From NCBI RefSeq assembly GCF_008065375.1, contig NZ_VJYI01000001.1:124001-188000 (forward strand): a stretch of 64,000 bases of DNA, read 5' to 3'. Below the pieces are notes generated by a model, which worked only from the letters and a program-made list of their open reading frames with translations, ran no database searches and was not told the DNA's origin. Position numbers and translations under genes: made by a program. This DNA is from Nonomuraea sp. SYSU D8015 (GTDB taxonomy: Bacteria; Actinomycetota; Actinomycetes; Streptosporangiales; Streptosporangiaceae). Below are positions 51,888-60,828 of this stretch, in pieces; position 1 is the stretch's first letter, and each line of letters starts with the position of its first letter.

Positions 51888-51948
51888 ACCCGCATACCCA
51901 CGCATATGCGACCGTCAGGTCTCCACACCATCTGACCGGGACATGGCC

Positions 51949-52192
51949 CGCCGCCCTGAACGGGCCATACTCGAGGCCTGGACGATCCGCCGCTCAGGAC
52001 GGCCGCACCCGGCCCCCCGAACCTGGCCGTACTTCGGGTTCGGGGCTGACCCGCCGCCCTGAACGGGTCGTACTCGGAGCCCCGGCGGACTCGCCGCCCT
52101 GAACGGGCCGTACTGCGGGTACGGAAGCTGCCCGTACTTCCGGCACGGACCGACCGGCCGTTCAGGACGGTCGTCTCACGGGCCGGACCGTC
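51949..52192. repeat. Interspersed short repeats and hairpins in a 327-bp gene-free gap
   Basis: CGCCGCCCTGAACGGG(C/T)C(A/G)TACT occurs at 51949, 52052 and 52092. Related CGTACTNCGGGT/CCGG sequences occur at about 52027, 52109 and 52131, and inverted forms (TTCAGGACGG) at 52161. Near the ABC permease 3' end, GACGGTC (52166-52172) pairs with GACCGTC (52186-52192), and CGACCG with CGGTCG (52151-52173). These may terminate the permease transcript coming from the right. No gene is supported here. Confidence 0.65.
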
Positions 52193-52214
52193 GCGGCTCT
52201 GGATCGAGGCTCCG

Positions 52215-53063
52215 CTAGCTCACCACGTCCTTGCGCCTGAAGCGGCGGAATGCCACCGCGATCAATAGGGCCGCGTACGTAATTGACACCGAGGCGCCCT
52301 TGGCCATGCCGCTCCAGTCGAGCTCCGGCGCCAGAGCGTCGAGCCAGGCGTTGTTCCAGAACGTGGGCAGGAACTCGCGCAGCACCCCCAGCGCCTCGAC
52401 CGCCTGCAGGATGTTGCACACGATCCAGAGCCCGACCGCCCCGCCGACCGCGCCCAACGGCGAGTCGGTGAGGGTGGAGATCAGGAAGGCCAGCGCGGCC
52501 ACGACGAGCTGGCTGACCAGGGCGTACCCGATCACGATGCCGAAGCGCGGCAGCACGTCGAGCGCCGGGATCGTCTCGCCCGTGCCGGGCACCTGGATGT
52601 CGTTCCACCCGAACGCCAGCGTGCCCGCCAGCAGCGCCATCAGCGGCAGGCAGATCACGGCCGCCGCCGAGTAGCCGAGCGCCACGATCAGCTTCTGCCG
52701 CAGCAGCCGGTCGCGGGGGATCGGCGCGGCCAGCAGGTAGCGCAGCGACGACCAGTTGGCCTCGCTGGCCACGGTGTCACCGCAGAACAGCGCGACCGCC
52801 ACCACCAGCAGGAAGCTGGCCGACACCGACAGGGCGAAGGCGGCGAAGTTGAGCCCGCTCTCCGTCGCGAGGTCGGAGATGCGCAGCGCCGTCTGCGTCT
52901 GCCCGCTGCCCTGCGGCCCGAACTGGAACGCGATCACCAGGATCCACGGCAGCGCCAGCAGCAGCCCGAACATGACCATCGTCCGCCGCCGCTTGAACTG
53001 CCTGATGATCTCCACGCGCAGCGGGAGCGTACGGCGGGGCACGTAGCCGGTCGCGGCCGTCAT
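52215..53063 (-). CDS. ABC-2-type transporter permease
   Basis: 282 residues with six likely membrane helices, an N-terminal cytoplasmic stretch (RVEIIRQFKRRRTM) and a cytoplasmic DRLLRQK loop, as in ABC-2 permeases. The ATG at 53063 overlaps the hydrolase-ATPase fusion gene's stop (ATGA), so both are made together and should form one complex. Its transported substrate is unknown. Confidence 0.82.
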   Translation of the reverse strand: MTAATGYVPRRTLPLRVEIIRQFKRRRTMVMFGLLLALPWILVIAFQFGPQGSGQTQTALRISDLATESGLNFAAFALSVSASFLLVVAVALFCGDTVASEANWSSLRYLLAAPIPRDRLLRQKLIVALGYSAAAVICLPLMALLAGTLAFGWNDIQVPGTGETIPALDVLPRFGIVIGYALVSQLVVAALAFLISTLTDSPLGAVGGAVGLWIVCNILQAVEALGVLREFLPTFWNNAWLDALAPELDWSGMAKGASVSITYAALLIAVAFRRFRRKDVVS

Positions 53064-56000
53064 GACTTGTCTCCGATGAGGTCGAGGAAGACGTCTTCCA
53101 GCCGCGGCCCGTGCCCGTTGCCGGTGGACGCGGCGGCGGAGGCGGAGGCGGAGGTGAGCAGTTGCGACACCGGCCCGGTGGAGACCAGCCGGCCCCGGTG
53201 CATGACCACGACGTGGCTGCAGGTCTGCTCCACCTCGGCGAGCATGTGACTGGAGACGATCACGGTACGGCCGTCGCGCGCGTAGCGCTTGAGCACCTCG
53301 CGCATCTCCCTGATCTGGGGTGGGTCGAGACCGTTCGTGGGTTCGTCGAGCACGAGCAGGTCCGGCAGCCCGAGCATGGCCTGCGCGATGGCCAGCCGCT
53401 GCCGCATGCCCTGCGAGTAGGTGCGTACGGCGCGCTCCAGCGCCTTGCCCAGGCCCGCGATCTCCAGCGCCTCGTCGAAATGGGCGTCGGCGGCCGGGCG
53501 TCCGGTGGCGGCCCAGTAAAGCTCGATGTTGTCCCTTCCGGACAGGTGCGGCAGGAATCCGGGCCCTTCGACGAACGAGCCGAGCCTGGACAGCACGGGC
53601 GCGCCCGGTGTGACGCGGTCGCCGAAGATCAGGATCTCGCCGTCGTCCGGCCGGATGAGGCCCATCATCATCCGCATCGTGGTCGTCTTGCCGGCGCCGT
53701 TCGGCCCGAGCAGGCCCAGCACCTGGCCCTGCTCGACCCGGAACGACAGGCCGTCGACGGCCAGCTCCCCGTTCCGGTACGCCTTCGTCAGCCCTCTGAT
53801 CTCCAACGGCACCGGCTCGCCACTCGCCGCCTGCGCCGCCACCTCCGGGTTGCCCGGCTCGCGTATCACGCCATTGGCCACGAGATGGCCGTTCCGGACG
53901 GCCGCGTCCCGGGACTCCTCGCCGGAGGACGGGGTGACGGCCGAGGACTCATCCGACGACTCCCCATCGCCGCTCGCCGCACCCCCGGGCACGTCGCTCG
54001 CGTGACCGTTCACGGCGTCGACGGACTCATCGTCCGACGACTTGCCGTCCGAGACCGTGGAGGCGGGAACGTCGTGTGCCTCGCCGTTCGGGCTCGGGGC
54101 GTTCAAGCCGGCGGCGTCGCCGTTAGGCGTGAAGGCGGGGATGCCGTGCGTCTGGCCGTTGCCTGCTGCGGCCGGTACGGACTGGCGGCCGTCTCCCTCC
54201 ACGCCGGATGCGACGGTCCGGCGGCGGGTCCGGGCGCCGGAGAGCGCGAGGGTCGAGGTGCGGCCCGTCGCCAGCAGGACGGCGGCGATCACCACGGCGG
54301 TCAGCGGCATCGCCCACACCCACCACGCCACCCCGGTCGGCGGGGCCGCCAGTGTGCGCACCGTCGGGACGGAGAGCGTGGGGGAGGCCAACGACACCTG
54401 GTACGTGGCAGGCTCGACAGGCGTCGCGAACCCCATGTCCGTCGTGGCCACCACCAGGCGGAGCCGGTGGCCGACGGCGAAGCGATGGTCGACGGCGGGC
54501 AGGGTGACCGTGGCCTCGACGCTGCCCGCGCCCTCGGGGATCGTCACTCGGATCGGCGCCACCAGCCCGGCGGGCAAGGTCGGCGGCTGCATGCTGTCGG
54601 CCACGTCGTAGAGCTTGGCGAACAGCGTCGCCTCACCCTTGCCCGTCACCTTGATCTTGACTGTGGTGCTGCCGGTGAGCTGGAGCGGGGCGGTGAGCGG
54701 CCGGGACTCGAAGGCGGCGCTCTGCCCCGGCATGTCGATCGACACGCCGCCGGTGTTCTGGCCGCCCAGCAGGCCGCCGATGCCGGGCACCGTCGAGATC
54801 GAGGCGGGGGCGCCGCCGGGCGGGTTGACGATGTTCTGCTCGGGGCCGGTCAGCTCCACGGTGGTGGTGTCGGTGCCCGCGAGGCCGGGGTAGGAGGCGG
54901 CCTCCGGGTGCAGGCGGATGCGCTGGCGGGTGCCGGGGTCGCGGCCGCCGTCACGCGTCACGGTGAAGGCGCTGACCGGCGGGGCGGTCTGAGCCGAGCC
55001 GTCACCCTTCAGGTAGCGGGCGAACCAGGCCGAGGACTGCTCGAACAGCCAGTCGGCCTCGCCGTTGCCGCCGTCGTGGCCGCCGTCGAACCAGGCCAGG
55101 CTGACCGGGGTGCCGTCGGCGGCGATGGCCTTGGCGTTGGCGTCGGCGTGGCTCAGCGGGAACAGCGAGTCGCGCTGGCCCTGGAGGAGCAGCGTGGGCG
55201 CCTTGATCCGGTCGGCCACGGTGATCGGGCTCGACTTGCGGAGTAGTGCGACGGCCTCGGGCGTGGCCCGGCCGTCCTTGGCGACCTTCTGGTAGATGTC
55301 GCAGATCGCGGGCAGGAACCTGCCGCACCGCGCCTGCTCGGGCGTCAGCGGCGCGGCCGCCGCCTGCCGCTGGCCCAGCGCGAAGCTGTCCAGGGAGACG
55401 CCCTGCCCGAAGAAGATGCCTGCCCACATGCGCTTGAACACGCCGCTCTCAGGCCCTTGGCCGGTGCCGGCGGCGCTCCCCGCGCCTTGGGCGGTGGTGC
55501 CGGTGCCGCCCTCCGTGCTCTGGCCGGTGGTGCCGTTGCTCTGGGCCGTCGTGGCCGTGGGGGTCTGGGTGGCGGCGTTGGGGAAGAGCGCGTCGGCCAG
55601 GTCGGACCACGTGATCTGCGGCACGATCGCGTCGACCCGCTGGTCGTGGGCGGCCGTCATCAGGGCGATGGCGCCGCCGTACGAGCCGCCCACGATGCCC
55701 ACGCGCGGGTCGTTCGCGGCGTCGAGCCGGACCTCGGGACGCTTGGCCAGCCAGTCGATGAGCTGCTTGACGTCCTTGACCTCGTAGTCGGGGGAGTTGA
55801 GCGCGATCTCGCCGGTCGAGCGGCCGAAGCCGCGCGCCGACCAGGTCAGCACCGCGTAGCCGTCCTGGGCGACGCGGATCGCCTGCTGCCTGACGCTCTG
55901 CTTGCTGCCGCCGAAACCGTGGGCGATCAACACGGCAGGCGCCTTCCCGCCATCCGGCGGTGGGAAGAACGTCGTGTCGAGCTCCACCCGTTGGTCGTCG

Positions 56001-56125
56001 GCGGGCCCGTCGACGACGGTTATTCTCTGGTCCTGGCCCCGCACCTCGGGAGCCGACGGCCACACCAGCCACGTCGTCACCCCGATGAGGGCAAGTGCCG
56101 CTACCAGTGCGGCCACACGCTTCAT
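53060..56125 (-). CDS. Fusion protein: extracytoplasmic CocE-like alpha/beta hydrolase plus ABC ATPase
   Basis: 1021 residues. Residues 1-22 are a signal anchor. A hydrolase domain follows with nucleophile motif GGSYGGA (Ser148), a conserved AHGFGGSKQ oxyanion region, and an X-Pro-peptidase-like C-terminal jelly roll up to about 590. One membrane helix lies near 606-628, followed by a roughly 150-residue Ser/Gly/Asp/Asn-rich linker. The ABC ATPase occupies about 777-1021 with Walker A GPNGAGKTT, signature YSQGMRQR and Walker B LLVLDEPT. Topology puts the hydrolase outside and the ATPase inside. It pairs with the overlapping permease gene. Actinomycetes do have such fusions; the function is unproven. 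Confidence 0.8.
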   Translation of the reverse strand: MKRVAALVAALALIGVTTWLVWPSAPEVRGQDQRITVVDGPADDQRVELDTTFFPPPDGGKAPAVLIAHGFGGSKQSVRQQAIRVAQDGYAVLTWSARGFGRSTGEIALNSPDYEVKDVKQLIDWLAKRPEVRLDAANDPRVGIVGGSYGGAIALMTAAHDQRVDAIVPQITWSDLADALFPNAATQTPTATTAQSNGTTGQSTEGGTGTTAQGAGSAAGTGQGPESGVFKRMWAGIFFGQGVSLDSFALGQRQAAAAPLTPEQARCGRFLPAICDIYQKVAKDGRATPEAVALLRKSSPITVADRIKAPTLLLQGQRDSLFPLSHADANAKAIAADGTPVSLAWFDGGHDGGNGEADWLFEQSSAWFARYLKGDGSAQTAPPVSAFTVTRDGGRDPGTRQRIRLHPEAASYPGLAGTDTTTVELTGPEQNIVNPPGGAPASISTVPGIGGLLGGQNTGGVSIDMPGQSAAFESRPLTAPLQLTGSTTVKIKVTGKGEATLFAKLYDVADSMQPPTLPAGLVAPIRVTIPEGAGSVEATVTLPAVDHRFAVGHRLRLVVATTDMGFATPVEPATYQVSLASPTLSVPTVRTLAAPPTGVAWWVWAMPLTAVVIAAVLLATGRTSTLALSGARTRRRTVASGVEGDGRQSVPAAAGNGQTHGIPAFTPNGDAAGLNAPSPNGEAHDVPASTVSDGKSSDDESVDAVNGHASDVPGGAASGDGESSDESSAVTPSSGEESRDAAVRNGHLVANGVIREPGNPEVAAQAASGEPVPLEIRGLTKAYRNGELAVDGLSFRVEQGQVLGLLGPNGAGKTTTMRMMMGLIRPDDGEILIFGDRVTPGAPVLSRLGSFVEGPGFLPHLSGRDNIELYWAATGRPAADAHFDEALEIAGLGKALERAVRTYSQGMRQRLAIAQAMLGLPDLLVLDEPTNGLDPPQIREMREVLKRYARDGRTVIVSSHMLAEVEQTCSHVVVMHRGRLVSTGPVSQLLTSASASAAASTGNGHGPRLEDVFLDLIGDKS

Positions 56126-56286
56126 GACGGGGAGCTTACTTTCCGCACCTGAGAAATCTCTGAGACGGCGCTCACGTCGGGATCGCCCGCGTGGTGCCTG
56201 GTGCCGTCGCCCTGCGGGAGCCGGAAGGCGAACCGGTCACGGAGCATCGCCCGCGCGTCTGCTGGAGTCACGCGCTCATCATGCAC
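56122..56286 (-). CDS. Possible 54-residue leader gene coupled to the hydrolase-ABC fusion
   Basis: A GTG at 56286 has GGGAGG 7 bases upstream. The frame (VHDERVTPADARAMLRDRFAFRLPQ...) has G/C-rich third positions and ends in a TGA that overlaps the next ATG at 56125 (ATGA), the same coupling used by the permease gene. The segment MLRDRFAFRLP looks helical and basic. No family recognised, and so short a frame in GC-rich DNA could be chance, but signal and coupling agree. Remaining gap 56287-56457 holds only the P450 ribosome site. Confidence 0.5.
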   Translation of the reverse strand: MHDERVTPADARAMLRDRFAFRLPQGDGTRHHAGDPDVSAVSEISQVRKVSSPS

Positions 56287-56457
56287 GCCCGGCCCTCCCG
56301 GCGACGCCACGAGCACCGGTCCTGTGGACAACCCGGCGGAGGCCGCTCTCGCCTGTGGACGACGGTGCCCGGGCGCTTGCCTGCGGACTGCGCAAAGGTC
56401 AATATCGTACGCGAGGACGCGATCTTGACGTATGCCCGACGAGGCAAGGAGGCTCAG

Positions 56458-57744
56458 GTGACGGTCCACCAGGCAGCAGTGGAGGTGTTCCTGCCGTCCA
56501 CCTACGCGGAAGCCGTGCCGTACGACCTGCTGGCCCATCTGAGGCGCGAGACCCCCGTCTGCTGGATCCCCGAGCCCGCCATCGGCCCGTGGCGTGAGGG
56601 CCCGGGCTACTGGGCCGTCTTCAGGCACGCCGACGTCAAGCAGGTCCTGCGCAACACGGAAGACTTCTCCTCCCACCTCGGCGCCACCCAGCTCCGCGAC
56701 TTCGACACCCCCGCCGACCTGGCCTTCGTCCAGAACATGATGGTCAACATGGACGCGCCCGACCACGCCAGGCTGCGCAAGATCGTGGCGGCGGCCTTCA
56801 CGCCGCGCGCCGTGCGGGCGCTGGAGCGGACGATCGCCGAACGCGCGGCGGCGCTGTTCGCGCAGGGCGAGTGCGACTTCGTGGAGATGACCGCCGACCT
56901 GCCCGTGTGGACGCTGGCCCACGTCATGGGCTTCCCGGAGCAGGACAGGCGGCTGCTGTACGACTGGGCGTCGCGGGTCATCGGCTACCAGGACGCCGAC
57001 CACGCCGACCTCTCGACGGCCGACGTGGAGTCCCTCACCCCGATGGGCCGCCGCGCCGTCGCGCTGAGGCCCAGGCTCGAGCCCGGGACGAATCCGCGCT
57101 CCAGGGCGGCGCTGGCCGACGTGTTCGCCTATGCGCACGACCTCGCCGAGGCCCCCGCCGACGACGAATCCCTCATGGCGGCCATGAGGAAGGGCGGCCT
57201 GACCGTGGAGGAATTCGAGAACATGTTCTCTCTCTTCGCCGTCGCAGGCAACGAGACCGTCCGCAACGGCATCCCGGGCGGCCTCCTCACGCTCCTCCAG
57301 CACCCCGCCGAGCTGGCCCGCCTCCGCGACGACCCCTCCCTGCTCGACTCCGCCATCGAGGAGATGCTCCGCTTCTGGCCGCCGGTCATGCACTTCCGCC
57401 GCACGGCCACGCGCGACCTCACCCTGGGCGGCCACGACATCCGCGCGGGCGACAAGGTGGTCGTCTACCACGTCTCCGCCAACCGCGACCCGTCCGTCTT
57501 CCCCGACCCCGACCGCTTCGACATCGCACGCACCCCGAACGACCACGTCAGCTTCGGCTTCGGCCCGCACTTCTGCATCGGCGCCCACCTGGCCCGCGCC
57601 CAGATGCGCTCGATCTTCAGGGAACTGCTGGCTTGGGACGTCGAGCTCGCGGGCGCCCCCCAAAGGCTCACGTCGAACTTCCAGAACGGCCTCAAGCACC
57701 TCCCCGTACGCCTCACAAGGCGCCGCTCACCAAGCCGCCCATAA
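56458..57744 (+). CDS. Cytochrome P450, CYP125/124-like
   Basis: 428 residues. I-helix AGNET (263-267), ExxR motif (E302, R305) and the heme loop FGFGPHFCIGAHLAR with Cys373. The PHFCIGAHLARAQM run and NGIPGGL after the I-helix resemble the actinobacterial CYP125/124/142 group, which hydroxylates terminal carbons of steroid or isoprenoid side chains. No cholesterol-catabolism neighbours are seen. The GTG at 56458 is set by AAGGAGG at 56446-56452; an upstream in-frame start would add an unrelated basic extension. It needs a ferredoxin and reductase encoded elsewhere. Confidence 0.88.
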   Translation: MTVHQAAVEVFLPSTYAEAVPYDLLAHLRRETPVCWIPEPAIGPWREGPGYWAVFRHADVKQVLRNTEDFSSHLGATQLRDFDTPADLAFVQNMMVNMDAPDHARLRKIVAAAFTPRAVRALERTIAERAAALFAQGECDFVEMTADLPVWTLAHVMGFPEQDRRLLYDWASRVIGYQDADHADLSTADVESLTPMGRRAVALRPRLEPGTNPRSRAALADVFAYAHDLAEAPADDESLMAAMRKGGLTVEEFENMFSLFAVAGNETVRNGIPGGLLTLLQHPAELARLRDDPSLLDSAIEEMLRFWPPVMHFRRTATRDLTLGGHDIRAGDKVVVYHVSANRDPSVFPDPDRFDIARTPNDHVSFGFGPHFCIGAHLARAQMRSIFRELLAWDVELAGAPQRLTSNFQNGLKHLPVRLTRRRSPSRP

Positions 57745-57793
57745 AGCGCTCGCCAAGCCGCCCAGAGAGCGCTCACCAAGCCGGCCGAAAAAG
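57724..57793. repeat. Three 23-bp imperfect tandem repeats crossing the P450 stop codon
   Basis: Units start at 57724, 57747 and 57770 with core CGCTC(A/G)CCAAGCCG(C/G)CC. The first unit encodes the last residues of the P450 plus its stop; the other two lie between P450 and the methyltransferase gene. This could be slippage of a 23-bp unit that shortened or lengthened the P450 tail. Confidence 0.7.
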
Positions 57794-57833
57794 CGAATGC
57801 GGCACGATCAAGCCCACCTTAGGCTCGGGCGCC

Positions 57834-58646
57834 ATGGACTATTTGACGACGAACCGGGCCAACTGGAACGCACGCGTCCCGATCCACGTCGCCAGTGACT
57901 TCTACGACGTCGAGGGCTTCAAGGCGAGCGGCCGGAGCCTCCTCAGGCCGTTCGAGGTGGCGGAGGTGGGCGACGTGTCCGGCCGCCGCCTGGCGCACCT
58001 GCAGTGCCACATCGGCCTGGACACGCTCTCATGGGCCAGGCTCGGCGCCGAGGTGACCGGTCTCGACTTCTCCGACGCCGCCATCACGCAGGCCAGGGCC
58101 ATCGCCGCCGACTGCGGCATCCCGGCGCGCTTCGTCACCGCCGACGTGTACGACGCCGCCGAGGCGCTCGGCGAGACGTACGACATCGTCTACACCGGCA
58201 TCGGCGCCCTGGTCTGGCTGCCCGACGTCACCCGCTGGGCGGAAACGGTCGCCGCGCTCCTGAAGCCGGGCGGATTCCTCTACCTCGCCGAATTCCACCC
58301 GTTCGCCGACACCCTGGACGACGAGACCGGCACCACCGTCACCCTCGACTACTTCACCAAGGGTCCGCACCTCTGGGAGGAGGCCTACACCTACACCGGT
58401 GGGAAGCTGGCCGAGCCCATGATGACCCTGCAGTACCAGCACGGCCTCGGCGAGGTCGTCAGCGCGGTGACGGCGGCGGGCCTGCGGCTGGAGTTCCTGC
58501 ACGAGCACGACCACACGCTCTTCCGCCGCTTCGCCACGCTGTCCCAGGACGACACGGGCTACCGCGCGCCGGAGGGCGCCCCCAGGGTGCCGCTCATGTA
58601 CTCCCTGCGGGCGTTCGCCGATGGCGTTCCCGCCAGGGAACCGTAA
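57834..58646 (+). CDS. Class I SAM-dependent methyltransferase
   Basis: 270 residues with a Rossmann SAM-binding domain: HLQCHIGLDTLSWARLG (degenerate motif I, with QCHIG in place of DxGxG), VTGLDFSDAAITQARAIA (motif II acid), VTADVYDA, then LLKPGGFLYLAEF (motif post-III). The layout matches actinobacterial small-molecule methyltransferases. The ATG at 57834 starts the conserved RANWNARVPIHV block. Substrate unknown; codirectional with the P450 but 90 bp apart. Confidence 0.82.
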   Translation: MDYLTTNRANWNARVPIHVASDFYDVEGFKASGRSLLRPFEVAEVGDVSGRRLAHLQCHIGLDTLSWARLGAEVTGLDFSDAAITQARAIAADCGIPARFVTADVYDAAEALGETYDIVYTGIGALVWLPDVTRWAETVAALLKPGGFLYLAEFHPFADTLDDETGTTVTLDYFTKGPHLWEEAYTYTGGKLAEPMMTLQYQHGLGEVVSAVTAAGLRLEFLHEHDHTLFRRFATLSQDDTGYRAPEGAPRVPLMYSLRAFADGVPAREP

Positions 58647-58657
58647 GATTCTCTCCC

Positions 58658-59836
58658 GTGAAGTCTCCAGCATCGATAAAGAAGGCCGCGGACTGGGCCT
58701 TGCCCTACTGGACCCGGGGCCAGGCGGGGCGCGAGACGCCGCAAGACCTGTTCAGGGTGCTCTATTTCGGATGGCTGGCGGCGCTCACGCTCAAGCTGCT
58801 CGGCTCGGCCTGGGACGTCTCGTGGCACTTCAAGTGGCTGCGCGACGACCTGGCCCCGCCGCACCTGCTCAACTCCGCCGGCACGGCCCTCGCCGTCGCG
58901 CTGACGATCATCCACGGCTACACCGGTTACGGCGTCGACAAGGCCGCGCTCCGGCTGATCCAGTGGGGCACCGGGATCTTCCTGGTCGCCGTCCCGCTCG
59001 ACCTGATCAACCACCGCGTCAACGGGCTCGACATCACCTCGTGGAGCCCGTCGCACATCATGCTCTACGTTGGAACGTTCTTCATGATCGTCGGCGTGAT
59101 CCGCGGCTGGTTCATGGGGGCGCCGCCGGGGCGCGAGCGCACGGTCGTGCTGGGCGCGTTCCTCGCCTTCCTCCTGGAGACCGTGCACTTCCCCGAGCAG
59201 CACCAGGAATACGGCATCCTGTCGATTGGCGCCTGGGACAACGGGGCCACCTACGCCGAGCCGATCCTGCTCCAGTTCGCGGCCGACCAGATGGGTCGCC
59301 CGGTGGACCGGACCATGATGACCGGCTTCGCGCTGCCGGTGCCGGACTTCCTCTACCCCGTCTACGCCGTCGTCGCCGGGCTGTCGGTGCTGGTGGTGGC
59401 GCGGCTGCTGATCGGCAGGTTCGGGGCGGCCACCCTCGTGGCGGCCGCGTACGTCGGCTTCAGGACGCTGGTCTGGCCGCTGCTGACGTTGACCGGGTTC
59501 CCGCCGTCGGCGGTGCCGTTCTTCCTCGTGGTGGCCGGGCTGCTGGTGGACGCCGCGTTCCTGGTGCGCATGCCGGTGGCGCGCGCCGTGCTCGGGGCCG
59601 CCGGCGCCACCGCCGTCGCGTACGGCGCGCTGGTCGCGCAGAGCGCGATCATGGGTGTGGTGTACGGCGCCCTCATCGGCCACGAGGGACTGCTGGGCGC
59701 CCCTCCTCTGGCCACGTCGTCCGCCGTGTGGGCCGGCCTGGGGCTGCTGGCCGCCTGGCTGGCCGTCGAGTGGGTCGCGGGCAGGCGCGACCTTCAGCCG
59801 ATCGAGGCGCGGGTGATCGCCACCGCCACCCCGTAG
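58658..59836 (+). CDS. Multi-pass membrane protein, probably leaderless
   Basis: 392 residues with about ten membrane helices and no catalytic motif I recognise. Several His residues sit near helix ends (SWHFKW, IIHGYTGYG, VHFPEQHQEYG), reminiscent of heme or metal ligands, but this is only suggestive. The GTG at 58658 has no ribosome site; TAAGAT (58644-58649) lies 8 bases upstream and overlaps the previous stop TAA, so a leaderless transcript starting at the GTG is likely. The 3' end overlaps the convergent copD gene by 43 bp. Confidence 0.65.
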   Translation: MKSPASIKKAADWALPYWTRGQAGRETPQDLFRVLYFGWLAALTLKLLGSAWDVSWHFKWLRDDLAPPHLLNSAGTALAVALTIIHGYTGYGVDKAALRLIQWGTGIFLVAVPLDLINHRVNGLDITSWSPSHIMLYVGTFFMIVGVIRGWFMGAPPGRERTVVLGAFLAFLLETVHFPEQHQEYGILSIGAWDNGATYAEPILLQFAADQMGRPVDRTMMTGFALPVPDFLYPVYAVVAGLSVLVVARLLIGRFGAATLVAAAYVGFRTLVWPLLTLTGFPPSAVPFFLVVAGLLVDAAFLVRMPVARAVLGAAGATAVAYGALVAQSAIMGVVYGALIGHEGLLGAPPLATSSAVWAGLGLLAAWLAVEWVAGRRDLQPIEARVIATATP

Positions 59837-60828
59837 GCCAGGCCCATGACCGCCACCTCGGCCGCCGCCCATCCCACCAGGGCGGTGGCCCGGCCCCGGC
59901 GTACGGCGGGCAGCAGACGGAAACGGATGTGCGCGGCCAGCGGCACCAGCAGCGCCACCAGCGCCGTCTTGACCACGACCAGCAATCCGTACGGGCTGGT
60001 CACGATCGCGCCGGGCAGCGTCACGCCCGGCGTCAGCGCCATCGTGCCCAGCCCCGTGCCCAGGCCCGACAGGCACACCAGGAGCAGGCAGACCGTGGCC
60101 ATCCTGGAGAACTTCGGCAGCACCCGGGCCAGCAGGTCCTTGTGGGGCGCCACGAACACGGCCGTCGCCACCAGCCCGCCCGTCCACGCCGCCGCGCCCA
60201 TCACGTGGATCTCCATCGAGACCATGATCGGGTCGTGCCAGACCGAGTTCACGGCGTGGCCGGTGACCGGGATCGGCAGCAGCCCGAACAACGCCACGAT
60301 CACCCGCAGCTCGGCCGGCACCTTCTCTCCGAACCGCACCGCCATCAGCCCGATGCCGGCCGCCGCGAGCGCGCACGCCGCGCTGAACAGCAGGCCCTGG
60401 CCCGTGCCGACATTCCCGACATAAGCGGCGATCATCCCGAACGTCGGCACGCCGGCACCGGGATTCAGCTCGGCCGTCTGGAACACGATGGTGAGCAGCG
60501 CGCAGACCGCCCACGCCCAGGCGGCGATCACGGCCAGCGGGCGCACCCTGAGCAGGACCGGCTCGGTGCGGTCGGGGTCGTCGAAACCGAGCAGCTTGGG
60601 CAGCAGGCTCAGCCCGACCACGGCCACGGCCGCCACGTCGAGCAGGACCCGGACGATGGGCAGGCCGATCGCCACGATGGGGCTCGGCATGGGGATGCCG
60701 GGTACGGACTCCTGGGCCGTGAGCGTGCTCGCGGTCACGGCGGAGACGACCGCGCACACCCCGAACGCGCCGGCCACGAGCCGCCCGCCGAGGCGCTGCC
60801 GGGGGAGAGCAGGAGCGCTGACGCTCAC
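59794..60828 (-). CDS. CopD-family copper-uptake/resistance membrane protein
   Basis: 344 residues with eight or nine membrane helices and the CopD pattern: TGQGLLFSAACALAAAG, PVTGHAVNSVWHDPIMVSMEIHVMGAAAWTGGLVATAVFVAP, in which His residues of the SxxxHxxxxxxWxG core can bind copper. It partners the upstream CopC gene; the ATG at 60828 overlaps the copC stop (ATGA). CopC/CopD pairs move copper between periplasm-like space and cytoplasm. Confidence 0.85.
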   Translation of the reverse strand: MSVSAPALPRQRLGGRLVAGAFGVCAVVSAVTASTLTAQESVPGIPMPSPIVAIGLPIVRVLLDVAAVAVVGLSLLPKLLGFDDPDRTEPVLLRVRPLAVIAAWAWAVCALLTIVFQTAELNPGAGVPTFGMIAAYVGNVGTGQGLLFSAACALAAAGIGLMAVRFGEKVPAELRVIVALFGLLPIPVTGHAVNSVWHDPIMVSMEIHVMGAAAWTGGLVATAVFVAPHKDLLARVLPKFSRMATVCLLLVCLSGLGTGLGTMALTPGVTLPGAIVTSPYGLLVVVKTALVALLVPLAAHIRFRLLPAVRRGRATALVGWAAAEVAVMGLAYGVAVAITRASIG

